The position numbers and the translations under genes are program-made. From Isotricha intestinalis (Eukaryota; Ciliophora; Litostomatea; Vestibuliferida; Isotrichidae): a stretch of 36,299 bases of DNA. Of this stretch, positions 1 to 9,554 are shown in pieces. Numbering within the stretch: position 1 is the first letter of the stretch; each line of letters begins with the position of its first letter. The notes under the pieces were generated by a model. That model did not search any database. It saw nothing but the letters and a program-made list of their open reading frames with translations, and was not told the origin of the DNA. Location of the stretch: assembly GCA_023807065.1 (NCBI GenBank), contig JAJJLU010003709.1, positions 1 to 36,299 on the forward strand, read 5' to 3'.

Positions 1-947
1 TTTGAATCTTTTTTAGTTTCTTTTGTTTTAGGATTAATTTTTAATAATGGAGTTTCTTGTCCAGCTGAATCTAATATTGCTAATTTATGATCTTTTTCTT
101 CTCCATATCTTATACTTAATCCTTCTGTTTTTACATTAAAACCTTTAGGAATTTGATACTCAGATAATTTTTCAAGTAAAAAAGATTTTCCTTTATTTCC
201 ATTTCCTATTACACCAACTATAATAGTTGGATCATCTTTTATTTTGTGGTAATAATCTCTGCCTTTTTCTTTTTTTGGATATTTAACTATCCAACCTTCA
301 TTATTTAAATTTTTAATTGATGTAATATTTATAATAATATCATAAAAAGCATTTTCATTATTGTCAGATTTAAATTTTAATCCGAAATCTTTTATTTCTT
401 CATTTTTTTTTTCTATCTTATTATTTAATTTATTAATTTGAACTTGAAATTTCTTTTCATTTTTATCATTGTTATTATTTAATGTTTTAATTTCTTCAGA
501 TAATTTTGAATTGTCTTTTTCTAATAAATTTTGAGTTTTTATTATTTGTTCGTTTTTTTCAATAAGATTTTTTTTTTCATTCAATAAACTTATGTTATCA
601 TTTTTTAATTTTGCAATCTCTCTATTAAAATAATTAAAAATATATTTTTCTCTTTCAATTTCATTTCCCAAAAGAATGTATCCTATATTAAAATTATCTT
701 GAAATTTTATAAAATTTGAATTTGAAGGATTAACCATATAATAATAATTATAATTATCATGATTATCATAATTTAAACTATATCTTTGACATTTAGAACA
801 ATAAAAATTATAAATCAAATTTTCTTCTAAATTTATTTTTTGACCTTTTTCATAAAAATTGTAATTAGAATTTGAATAAATTGGATAAAAGTTTTTTTTT
901 AGAATTTGTATCTGTAAACCGTGTTGATGAATAATAAGTCCTTCCAT
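1..947 (-). CDS. Large P-loop GTPase (GBP/dynamin-like), 3' end beyond window
   Basis: The frame is open for 315 codons from the ATG at 947-945 and runs off the left edge. Residues 1-120 are Asn/Tyr-rich with a CSKC pair. Residues about 120-200 are a Lys/Glu/Asn coiled coil. A G domain then begins: the P-loop reads GNGNKGKS at residues 248-255 (GxxxxGKS), and the G3 motif reads DSAG at residues 293-296, followed by QETPLL. The stretch between them, with TEGLSIRY, probably holds switch I. A coiled coil followed by this type of G domain is common in ciliate GTPases distantly related to guanylate-binding proteins; membrane or defence roles are inferred only from that kinship. Start choice: in-frame ATG with AT-only sequence upstream. 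The guanine-specificity motif lies outside the window, so nucleotide choice is not proven. Confidence 0.8.
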   Translation of the reverse strand, partial: MEGLIIHQHGLQIQILKKNFYPIYSNSNYNFYEKGQKINLEENLIYNFYCSKCQRYSLNYDNHDNYNYYYMVNPSNSNFIKFQDNFNIGYILLGNEIEREKYIFNYFNREIAKLKNDNISLLNEKKNLIEKNEQIIKTQNLLEKDNSKLSEEIKTLNNNNDKNEKKFQVQINKLNNKIEKKNEEIKDFGLKFKSDNNENAFYDIIINITSIKNLNNEGWIVKYPKKEKGRDYYHKIKDDPTIIVGVIGNGNKGKSFLLEKLSEYQIPKGFNVKTEGLSIRYGEEKDHKLAILDSAGQETPLLKINPKTKETKKDS

Positions 948-1125
948 CACAAAAATCTAAAAATGATTATTAACTATATATTTAAATAAATCATTAACTA
1001 TTTTTTATTTTTTTTTAATGTTTTTAATATATTTGTGAAATTAATAGTAATTTTAAAATTATATGTGTATATATATTTTTTTAATTTATAATATTTCTGA
1101 ATAAAATAAATCAAAATGTGGATTT

Positions 1126-1143
1126 GAGATTGGGCCTAATCCC
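1126..1143. repeat. G+C-rich CCAAT palindrome, copy 1
   Basis: GATTGGGCCTAATCCC sits in an otherwise A/T-only 368-bp spacer (948-1315), about 180 bp upstream of the GTPase ATG and about 175 bp upstream of the SecA-like fragment. It is an imperfect inverted repeat that resembles the copies at 2372, 4557 and 7356. Nothing else stands out in this spacer. Confidence 0.6.
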
Positions 1144-1315
1144 AATATTCATGTATATTTGTAAAAATTTTAATTTATGTTTAAATTGCAATAAATTTAA
1201 TTTTTATTATTTTTATTATTATAATTTGAATTAAAAAATACAATTTTAAAATAATGATTCTAAAGTATAAATATATTATTTATAATTTATTTAAAAAATA
1301 GGCAAAGATTTATCA

Positions 1316-2190
1316 ATGATTGTTCATGTTTGTGGAATGAATATCGATAATTCAAGTGAAAATAAAGAATAAATGAATTTAATTAATTCTATTTTTACTA
1401 TTCAAAATGATAAAGAGAATACAAATTGTTATATATTAAAAAGTAGTAAAGAGCAAAAATGTATTTGTCAATAACAAAAAAACTTTTCAAATGAAACTGA
1501 TCCAATAAAAGCTAATATATAATTTTCTGAAGATTATAAAGACAATAAAAAATATAAATCATATAAAAATATTAAAAAAATAATTAATTTAAAAGAAATA
1601 AAAAAAAATTTATTTATTTAATAAAAGTGTCTTTGGGTATATAAAAATGAAGAAGAGGAAGAAGGTGATAATAAAAAAATAATAAAAGGAAAAAGATAAA
1701 GAAGATTCCGGTAAAAGAGAAAGAATAGTTTCTTCAATAGAATTTGAATTATTTTCTAGTATAATAATAATATCAACTAATTTAAGAGGTACTGATATAA
1801 AATTAAATCAAAATATAATAGAAAATGGAGGCTTGCATGTTATTATATCGTTAACACCAGAAAGTAAAAGAATAGAAGATCTAATGAAGACTTATTTAAA
1901 GACAATTTTAATAAATCAATAAAAGAAAGAAGTATTTGCATCAAAAAAAATACAGAAGAAATATGGGGCGCATTTATTAGAAAAATTCAAAATACTAATA
2001 TTAGCCAAGATGAAGATTTTCAAAAATATAAAGAAGAGACGATAAAATCTTTTATATAAATTTAAGCAAGATATTAAAGAAAAAATCACCAATAAAAAAA
2101 TATTTAAAAATCCAATTTTATGCTATAAAACATTTGGAAAAATTTTTTATGATGGATGTAGACTTGATGATTTTTCTAAAGAATACTAAA
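1316..2190 (+). pseudogene. Decayed SecA-like helicase fragment
   Basis: From the ATG at 1316 the frame reads fluently but meets TAA repeatedly (for example after KCICQ and NLFI), then shifts near 1690. The shifted frame contains STNL-RGTDIKLNQ (about 1773-1808) followed by NGGLHVI and then PESKRIED. This matches the SecA C-terminal helicase signature TNMAGRGTDIKL, then GGLHVI, then ESRRID, with two residues of the AGR step missing. The QAFGR/GRSGRQGDPG motif that should follow is absent, and another frame change occurs near 1920. SecA-like ATPases are known in ciliates as parts of large proteins of uncertain role. Two or more frameshifts, several stops and lost core motifs make this a pseudogene, not a spliced gene. 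Ends are approximate. Confidence 0.65.
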
Positions 2191-2371
2191 TGCTTTTAGA
2201 AAACTAATTGCAAGGGAATTATCAAAACTAAATAAATAAAAATATAAAATATATTTATTATTATTATGTTATGTTTTGATATTTATTAAATTTAAATTTA
2301 TAATTTTTATAATAATAATAATAAATAATAATTTAAATTTTAATTATAGTTTTTTTTTTAAAACTATTTAT

Positions 2372-2390
2372 GGGGATTGGGTCCAATCCC
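2372..2390. repeat. G+C-rich CCAAT palindrome, copy 2 (best copy)
   Basis: GGGATTGG and CCAATCCC are perfect 8-bp inverted arms (2373-2380 and 2383-2390) with a 2-nt centre. The element lies 41 bp upstream of the ATG at 2431 and about 180 bp after the SecA-like remnant. It contains both ATTGG and CCAAT, in inverted orientation. Confidence 0.75.
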
Positions 2391-2430
2391 GCAATTTGAT
2401 TTTATTATATTTTTTATTTTTAAATTTTTA

Positions 2431-2617
2431 ATGAAAATAAAAAAAAATGAGAATGAAGAAATAATAAATGATAAAGAAAAATAAATAGAAAAAAATACAA
2501 GTATAAATACTAATACAAAATCAGAATTAAAAGAATTATTCAAAGATGAAAAATTAAAGACTCAAACTTTAAAAGAAATAATAAAAGAATTATTGATGAT
2601 AATCCATTTATAATAAT
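2431..2617 (+). pseudogene. Short Lys/Glu-rich coding remnant
   Basis: The ATG at 2431 opens a frame of 17 codons (MKIKKNENEEIINDKEK) that ends at a TAA (2482-2484). The same frame continues with QIEKNTSINTNTKS-like text, reading that TAA as Gln, for about 40 more codons until stops near 2617. No family is recognised. The A-rich composition alone could produce such a reading, so this is a weak call. From 2618 to 2922 only A/T-rich sequence without coding character is seen. Confidence 0.3.
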
Positions 2618-2922
2618 ATCACTATTATCATTTTTTTAAAAAATACTTAAATTTTAAAAGAATATATGTATTAACAAGATTTATATTATTTGGCGAAATT
2701 ATTTTGTCAAATTTAACAAAAATAATATGAATAAAAAATTGATGAAATATTTATTTTAAATTATAAATTTATTTTAAAAATTACAAATTTAATATCACTA
2801 ATATAATTTTAAAAAATTTATTTTCATTAATAATCTATATCTAAAATAAACTTATTAATTTCATGAACAAATATAAAAAGTATAAAAATTTGAAATAAAA
2901 ATATTCTTTTTAAATTAAAAAA

Positions 2923-4335
2923 AGCTTATAAAAACCAAGTCATAACCAGTTAAATCTCTTTCATTTTTCCCATTTAGTATTTCTTCTAATGTCATAATAT
3001 TCCTTTCTTTTGTTTTTTGATTAATTAATAGATAATTTTTATCCATATATTCTTTTAAAAACATTTGATTCTGATTTACTATTTTAAAATTTCCATATAT
3101 CTTTTCTCTAATTCAAAACAAGATTCACCATTTTTTTTATTTGATAAAAATTTTTGTTATAACAATTGGAAATGATTTCGATTTCTCTCTCATCTTTCTC
3201 TCCAATACTTTAAACTCTGCTTATTGTTAAATTTCTGTCTAATTTTGAATCATACACATTTTTAACATTATTTTCCTGTTTTAAATGAAATAATTTTATC
3301 TAATTATAATTCAATTTCTTCTTTAACAGATTGAAAATATTTATCATAATCTGGAATATGAGCTTCAATATGAATTAGAACATTTTGAATTAAATAATCT
3401 AAAGGAGCAACAAAGACAGAAGATTTATTATTGTTAGTTTTATTTTTTTTTTAATTTTTAATCTCAAAGTCAAATAAAACATCTATATAATTTCTTTGAG
3501 ATTTTTTTTCAGGAGCAAAAATATTTATTATTCAATTCAATTAATTCTGGAAAACCTTGTAATGATTGTTTAAGAGACTGAAAATTAAACTTTTTTTGAA
3601 CATTATTCCCATGATCACAAGGATTTTTAATCATAAAACTTTTTTTTCAACAGATCCTTTTTGAAATTCCCAAGTAGCAAGGACAGAATATTTATGAACA
3701 TATTGAGGGTTGAACATTCTCTATAAAGTTATCAAAGCTTTTTTATTTTCTTTATAATCTTTAATTTTTTTAAACATTTTCTCAAAATCATAATATTAAT
3801 TATCTTTTTTGAATATATTTTCTGTTTTAGCATTAATTAATCTTTTCATTGATTCACTTTCATATCCTTCTCCATATATTATTTTTTTTATATTTTCTAT
3901 TAATGTTTTATATTTATCATAATAATAGGCTAACTTATAAATTAAATAAGTTTTTCTATTATTTTTATAAATAACTTATTTTTGTTGGTATCGTCCAAAT
4001 CCATTTTTCATTATCTAAAGGAAAACTCTCATTAACTATAATTTCAATCTTTTTATTATTATAGAACATATATATAATAAATGATTTATTTTTCCACCAT
4101 TCTTCATTTTCTATAATTATTTTTTAATAAACCCTGGAATAGTAGAAATTGATGAGAAACTTGAAAAAAAAAGCATAAACCTGTATATCCTTGATTGAAG
4201 TTTTCTGGTTTTAATTTTTCCTGAAAAATTTCAAAATTGTTATGATAATCGCTTATATTAAACCATTTTACATTAAAATAAGAATCTGGTAATTCTTTTG
4301 CTTGTTGAATACTTTTCTATTTCTTCGAATGACAT
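2923..4335 (-). pseudogene. Decayed calpain-like cysteine protease
   Basis: Reading the minus strand from the ATG at 4335, pieces in three frames reproduce the calpain catalytic core in order. First comes NQGYTGLCFFF, like QGxLGDCWFL with the catalytic Cys kept; then SSISTIPGFI; then a VNESFPLDNEKW segment, like the VDDxLP strand; then KLAYYYDKY, like EKAYAKLYGSY. After these come HKYSVLATWEF around the catalytic His, and IKNPC around the catalytic Asn, where the usual NPW Trp has become Cys. At least four frameshifts and several in-frame TAA/TAG codons lie between the pieces, for example TAA at 3210-3212 between ISRV and SIGEKDER. The C-terminal part is a charged helical tail ending near 2923. 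Calpain families are greatly expanded in ciliates. This copy cannot make an enzyme as it stands; ends are approximate. Confidence 0.7.
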
Positions 4336-5019
4336 TCTTTTAGTTTTATTTTATTTTGAAAATTAATTGTTTGTGAGATTCTTTTCTTAAAAATTAATTT
4401 TTTTTCCTTTTTTTTATGAATTATTTTACTTTTTATGAAGATTGAAATTGGCACAATTACAATTTTCTATCACTATTTTTTATTTTATTATTAATTATAA
4501 TATAATTGTTTGATAAATAATATATTTTCAATGAATTATAAAAAAATAAATTAAATGGGGATTGAGCCAATCCTCTAAAATTATTAATATTATTATTTAA
4601 TTTAATATTATAATTTTATTATAAATAAATTAAAATAAATTAAATAATATTAAATATAATTATTAATAATCATACAAATAAAATCAAATTTAATTATCAA
4701 TAAAATAACAATTGAATAAAACTATAAAATTTATTCAATTTTTTATTTTATAAAAAAATAAAATAATAATTTATTTTTAATTTAATAATTTCTTGACTTT
4801 ACTTTTGAATGAACATTTTCTTCTCTTTGATTTTTTTCTAAATTATATCTCAATTCTATTCCTCTTCATCTTTTTTAACAATTTATTTTTTAAAGTAAAA
4901 TTATAGAAATAATAAGTTTATTATTAGGATTTAATATTTTATTATTTTTTAAATTTTTTCAATAATTCATATATCATAAAAAAAATAATGATTGAGTAAA
5001 ACAATATAAATCTTAGAAT
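4336..5019. other. Gene-poor spacer with one palindrome and a small coding trace
   Basis: The stretch between the calpain remnant and the 3' end of the Hsp70 gene is nearly pure A/T. It holds palindrome copy 3 (4557-4573). On the minus strand at about 4787-4890 there is a Lys/Glu-rich coding trace with TAG, TGA and TAA in frame (KDEEE..., KKIKEKK...), too short to classify. No RNA gene or terminator was recognised. Confidence 0.5.
4557..4573. repeat. G+C-rich CCAAT palindrome, copy 3
   Basis: GGGGATTGAGCCAATCC has 6-bp arms GGATTG and CAATCC around a 3-nt centre. It lies about 220 bp upstream of the calpain remnant's ATG. It differs from copy 2 by single-base changes at the centre and right edge. 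Confidence 0.65.
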
Positions 5020-7224
5020 TTATATTTCTTTTAAATTTTTCAATTTTTGAATATATACTTCAGCTTCTTCTTTTTGATGAGATTCAGCCCATTTTAGAGC
5101 TTCATTTCCTTTTTCTACCATTTTCAAAGCATATTGAATAAATTCATTTTTACAATTCTTTTGTTTTATTTTTTTTCTATCATTTTTTTCCATATTCTTT
5201 GCAGTTTCTACTTGATCTTCAATTTTTTCTTGTTCGAATTGATTATTAATTTGAATTTTAGTATTTGAAATTATTTTTCCAGAATTAATATTTTTACATA
5301 TAACTATAAGATTTAAATCTTCATTTAATTCGAATGTAATATCTAATTTTATAAATTTTGTTTTTTCATTTGAATTAATTTCAATTTTTTTTAATAGCTC
5401 ATTCCCTAATGCTAAAATTCTTTCTCCTTGATAAACTTTTAATAATATTTTATTATCATTTATTTCAGCATTATATAAAAATGAATTCTTTATAGGAATT
5501 TTTGAATTTCTTTGAATAATTGTTTTCATTTCGCCGTTCGTTGATTCAATCCCTAAAGACAATTTTAAAATATTTTCTTCAATATTATCAATTAAATCAT
5601 TATTTTCATAATTATCATTTCTTCCTTTTAAAATTTTTAAATCATTTTCTTTCATTTTTTTTCCTTCTTCAACTAATTTATTGATTTTATCTTCATTTAA
5701 ATAAATCATTTTAATATCTATATTTTTTTTTTGTTTAGAATCAATTAATTCAGCTGTGGCATTGATTATACCATTTATATCAAAATTAAATGTAACATCT
5801 ATTTGTACTTTTCCTTTTGGTTTTTTTGGAATATTTTCAATAATATATTCTCCTAAAAATTGATTTTTATTTGCTATTAATCTTTCTCCTTGATAAACTC
5901 TTAATTTAATTTTAGTTTGATTATCTTTTATTGTTTTATATCTTTTTGTACATATAATTGGAATTATTGTATTTCTTTCTATAATAAAATCCATTTTACC
6001 ATTTCCAAGTTCAATACCTAAAGACAATGGAACAACATCTAATAATATTAATCTTTTTAAATCATCATCTTCATAATTATTAATAATTGCAGCTTGAATT
6101 GCTGCGCCACATGCAATTACCTCATCAGGAGCTATACTTTTATTAATTTCTTTACCAAAATAATTCTTTAACATTTCTTGAATTTTAGGAATTTTTGATG
6201 AACCACTTGTTAGGATAATTTCATTAATATTATTTTTTTTTAATTTTGAATCATTTAAAGCTCTTTCCACAATTTGAATGCATCTATTAAAATAATCACT
6301 ACACAAATCTTCAAAACTAGGACGTGAAATTTTGAGACTAAGGTCTTCTCCTTCACATAAATTATCAATATCTATTATAGATTCTTGACTTGAACTTAAA
6401 TTCCGTTTTGTTCTTTCACAAACTAATTTTAATCTTCTTATTGCTTTCTGATTTTTTGAAACATCAATACCAGTTTGATCTTTGAATTCTTTAATACAAT
6501 ATTCTACTAGTCGATTATCAAAATCTTGTCCTCCTAAATGATTATCACCTGCTGTTGATTTGACTTTTAATATATCACCATCTAAATATAAAATAGAAGC
6601 ATCACATGTTCCTCCTCCTAAATCAAATACTAAAATATATTTTTCATAATCACTTTGATTATATAATCTATAAGCAATTGCAGCTGCAACAGGTTCATTT
6701 ATAATTCTTAAAACATTTAATCCAGCAATTTTAGCTGCGTCTATTGTTGCTTGCCTTTGTGAGTTATTGAAATATGTTGGTACTGTAATTACTGCATTAG
6801 TTACTTCATGATTTAAAAAATCTTTTGTAATTTGTTTCATTTTTGAAAGTAACATTGCTGAAATTTCTTCAGGATAAAAAGATTTTTTTTCTCCTTTATC
6901 ATTTACTTGAATTAATGGTTTATTTGATTTTGTATCTTTAATTACTTTAAATGGCCAAAGTTTCATACCATTTTGAATTTCTGGATCATCATAATTTCTT
7001 CCAATAAGACGTTTAGAATCATAAACTGTGTTTTCATAATTTCTTGTCATTATATTTTTGGCTGATTCACCGATTATTCTTTCTTTTTTTGTAAAACTTA
7101 CTATTGATGGAGTTGTTCTATTTCCACAGTCATTTGGAATAATATCAACTTTTCCATTTCTAAAAATTCCTACACAACAATATGTTGTACCTAAATCTAT
7201 TCCTATTGATAATTTATTGTCCAT
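5020..7224 (-). CDS. Hsp70 chaperone with duplicated substrate-binding module
   Basis: This is an intact 734-residue Hsp70, longer than the usual 640-660. The ATPase domain (1 to about 385) has the family signatures: IDLGTTYCCVGI with phosphate loop 1 at residues 8-19, DLGGGTCDASIL, the connecting INEPVAAAIAY, and the adenosine motif SGSSKIPKIQ. The linker is DVVPLSLG (from residue 396), close to DVTPLSLG. It leads into a beta substrate-binding domain with RVYQGER and a short helical start (KINKLVEEGKKMKENDLK). A second copy of the module then begins near residue 550: LSLGIES, IIQRNSKIPIKNS, KVYQGERILAL, then a helical lid (VETAKNMEKNDRKK to the end). No EEVD tail and no signal or transit peptide is evident, so a divergent cytosolic form is likely. 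It has ATPase-driven protein folding or holding chemistry by family; the role of the second module is unknown. Stop is TAA. Palindrome copy 4 lies 132 bp upstream of the ATG. Confidence 0.92.
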   Translation of the reverse strand: MDNKLSIGIDLGTTYCCVGIFRNGKVDIIPNDCGNRTTPSIVSFTKKERIIGESAKNIMTRNYENTVYDSKRLIGRNYDDPEIQNGMKLWPFKVIKDTKSNKPLIQVNDKGEKKSFYPEEISAMLLSKMKQITKDFLNHEVTNAVITVPTYFNNSQRQATIDAAKIAGLNVLRIINEPVAAAIAYRLYNQSDYEKYILVFDLGGGTCDASILYLDGDILKVKSTAGDNHLGGQDFDNRLVEYCIKEFKDQTGIDVSKNQKAIRRLKLVCERTKRNLSSSQESIIDIDNLCEGEDLSLKISRPSFEDLCSDYFNRCIQIVERALNDSKLKKNNINEIILTSGSSKIPKIQEMLKNYFGKEINKSIAPDEVIACGAAIQAAIINNYEDDDLKRLILLDVVPLSLGIELGNGKMDFIIERNTIIPIICTKRYKTIKDNQTKIKLRVYQGERLIANKNQFLGEYIIENIPKKPKGKVQIDVTFNFDINGIINATAELIDSKQKKNIDIKMIYLNEDKINKLVEEGKKMKENDLKILKGRNDNYENNDLIDNIEENILKLSLGIESTNGEMKTIIQRNSKIPIKNSFLYNAEINDNKILLKVYQGERILALGNELLKKIEINSNEKTKFIKLDITFELNEDLNLIVICKNINSGKIISNTKIQINNQFEQEKIEDQVETAKNMEKNDRKKIKQKNCKNEFIQYALKMVEKGNEALKWAESHQKEEAEVYIQKLKNLKEI

Positions 7225-7355
7225 TTTTTTTAATTATTAATTTATTTATTTTAATTGTAAGATTTTTTATTTATTTTTTCATTATTTAATAGATTTCTTT
7301 TATTTTTAAAATTAATAATATATATATTTAAAAATTATTTATAAAAATTTATTTT

Positions 7356-7370
7356 GGGGATTGGGCCAAT
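7356..7370. repeat. G+C-rich CCAAT palindrome, copy 4
   Basis: GGGGATTGGGCCAAT keeps ATTGG-G-CCAAT but its right arm decays into T residues. It lies 132 bp upstream of the Hsp70 ATG and about 15 bp after the stop of the decayed coiled-coil gene. Its position before an intact gene makes a promoter role conceivable. Confidence 0.65.
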
Positions 7371-7385
7371 TTTTATGATGATATA

Positions 7386-9473
7386 TTAAAAATTTATATC
7401 ATTTTTATTTGGTGTTTTACTTACATTTTTATTTGTATTAGGTTTATTAATATTTGTAACAGAAGGTTTTTTATTTGTTATTTGTTTATCATTATTAGGT
7501 TTAATAGGTTTACTATTAATATTATTATTAATTTTAGGAACTTCAATTTTTAATAGATCATTTGTATTTGTATTTGAAACTTTCTTTTTATTAATGTGAT
7601 TATTATTATTATTAATATTATTTTTTCCATAATCTAAATTATCAAAATTATTATAATTATTTTCAAATTCTCTATTAATTTCCATTTGTACCTATTTCTT
7701 CATCATTTTTCATAAATTCCATTTCTAACATTTTAGCAATTTCTTCATCTTTAGAAGTATTAATTATAAGTTTCATTTCTTTTTTTAAATTTTTTGCCGT
7801 TTCTTCATCTTTAGAAGTATTAATTATAGGTTTTAATTCCTTTTATAATTTTTTAGCAATTGCTTAATCTTTTCTGGTATCCATAATTGGTTTTTGACTA
7901 GAATATAATGTTTATACTAATTTCAAATCATTATCAATTAATTCTTAAAGATTTTTTTATAATTTTTTCTTCTTCTTCTAAAAATTTCTTAGCTGGAAAT
8001 TGTTTATAATGTTCATTTAATTTTTCAACCATATTATTACAATATTTACATTTTTCTAAATCTAATGATGTATCAATTTTAATTGCTTTATTTTTTGGTT
8101 TTGGAACTGATTCTAATTGTTTAGCAATTTCTTCTTTTTTTTATTCTTTCTTCTTCCATTTTTTTTTTCTTCTTCTTTTTTTTTAAAAAATTCTTCAAAA
8201 CATTAATTTTTTTAAAATTATCATAATTTCCCTTTGTAAATAATCATCTTCAAATTTTTCTTCTTGAATAATTTCTTTTTTATTGGTTTTTGTTCTTCTT
8301 TTTTTTTGTCATGTGATTTTTTATGCTCATCTTATTCTGATGTTAAAATTAATTGTTTGTATTTGTTGTTGTATTATAAAAGCTTTTACTTACACTTAAA
8401 TCAAAATCATTTGAAATTTCATTTGAATTAAAATTACTTTTACTTAAAAACTAATGTTAAAATCATCATTATTTTTTTTAAACTATTTGTTATATTTGAA
8501 TAATTGATTTTTGAAATTGACAAATCTTAAACTCTTTCAAAAAATGAAGTATCAATATTAATATTTAAATGCTTTTTAATTAAATTTAGTTTTGAAGAAA
8601 ATAAATCTTTAATTTGTTGAATTAATACATTTTTTCTTTCTTCATCATCATTATTAATATCAAATATATCAATTGATAATTCACCCATATTAATATTAGT
8701 AGAATTATTATTAGATTTATAAGGACTATGAGAATGATTTAATAAATTTTTAGAAGAAAATATATTATTGTTTGAAGTACTCATAAATAATTCAAAAATT
8801 TCAATTGCAAAATTTAATAATGATTTAATTGTAATAATATGTTTTTCATTCATTTTTTTATAATATTTTAAATCTTTTTCATATTTCTCTTTTGTATTTG
8901 AATTAACTTGTTTTAAATCAGAAATTAATGTTGTATATTTATTTGATAAAAATCATTTTCTGTACTTTTCATTTCTGTGATATTATTTAATGATTTATTT
9001 AATTAATATTTTATTTTCATTTTCTAATCTTCCATATTGAAATTTTTAATTCTAATATTTCTTCTTGACTTTTTATAAATTCTTTCATTTGATTTTTTGA
9101 AAATGAATTTGAATGAGATGGCATAAGTTTAATATTTTTATTTTCATTTAAATTTACTAAAGATATACTAATTTCAATATTATTTTTTGATATTTATTTT
9201 TTCAAATTATTTCTTTTTGAAAAAGAAGATAAATTCATATTTTTTGAAAATGTTTTTGCTTCAGTAATATAATTATTTTTTTTACTATGAGAATGATTTG
9301 TTTTTTTTTAATTGATTTGGTGATGGATTTTTTTTAATAATGAAGTTAGTGTTTTATTTATTGAATCATTTATTGGTGGATTACAGGTACTTTTAAATAT
9401 TTGTTTTCTTTTCATATTTGAATAATGTACTTAAATTTCCAAAACTTGAAAAAGTTTTATTATTTCTTTTCAT
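7386..9473 (-). pseudogene. Decayed coiled-coil gene with DEEIAK repeats and Asn-rich tail
   Basis: A chain of frames leads from an ATG at 9473 (MKRNNKTFSSFGNLSTLF) to a TAA at 7386-7388. Readable blocks: a Ser/Asn/Lys N-terminal part; a 108-codon open block (8853-8527) with two helical segments flanking a Ser/Asn linker; a Glu/Lys coiled coil with EEIAKQLESVPKPKNKA; a CKYCNN-VEKLNEH piece that could bind zinc; then repeats of about 28 residues with SKDEEIAKMLEMEF and INTSKDEETAK (7690-7890). The last 99 codons (7685-7386) are Asn/Lys/Pro/Thr low complexity. Some of the many frame changes fall in A/T runs, and TAA occurs where Gln fits (AIAKKL-TAA-KEL). The repeat resembles short helical motifs of ubiquitin-related proteins, but no family is assigned. 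Too many lesions for a working gene. Confidence 0.6.
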
Positions 9474-9554
9474 TTATCGAAAAAATTTTTCCATTTAAAT
9501 AATTTAATTATTTTTAGTGTTTTAAAATTTAATTATCAATTATAAATTATTTTG

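Noticed and set aside
7058..7240. 60-residue plus-strand frame at the Hsp70 start
   Set aside because: It lies antisense within the conserved Hsp70 ATPase domain and has no features of its own; it is a shadow frame. The same applies to the antisense and offset frames over the EGF, cysteine-rich, PAS and kinase genes.
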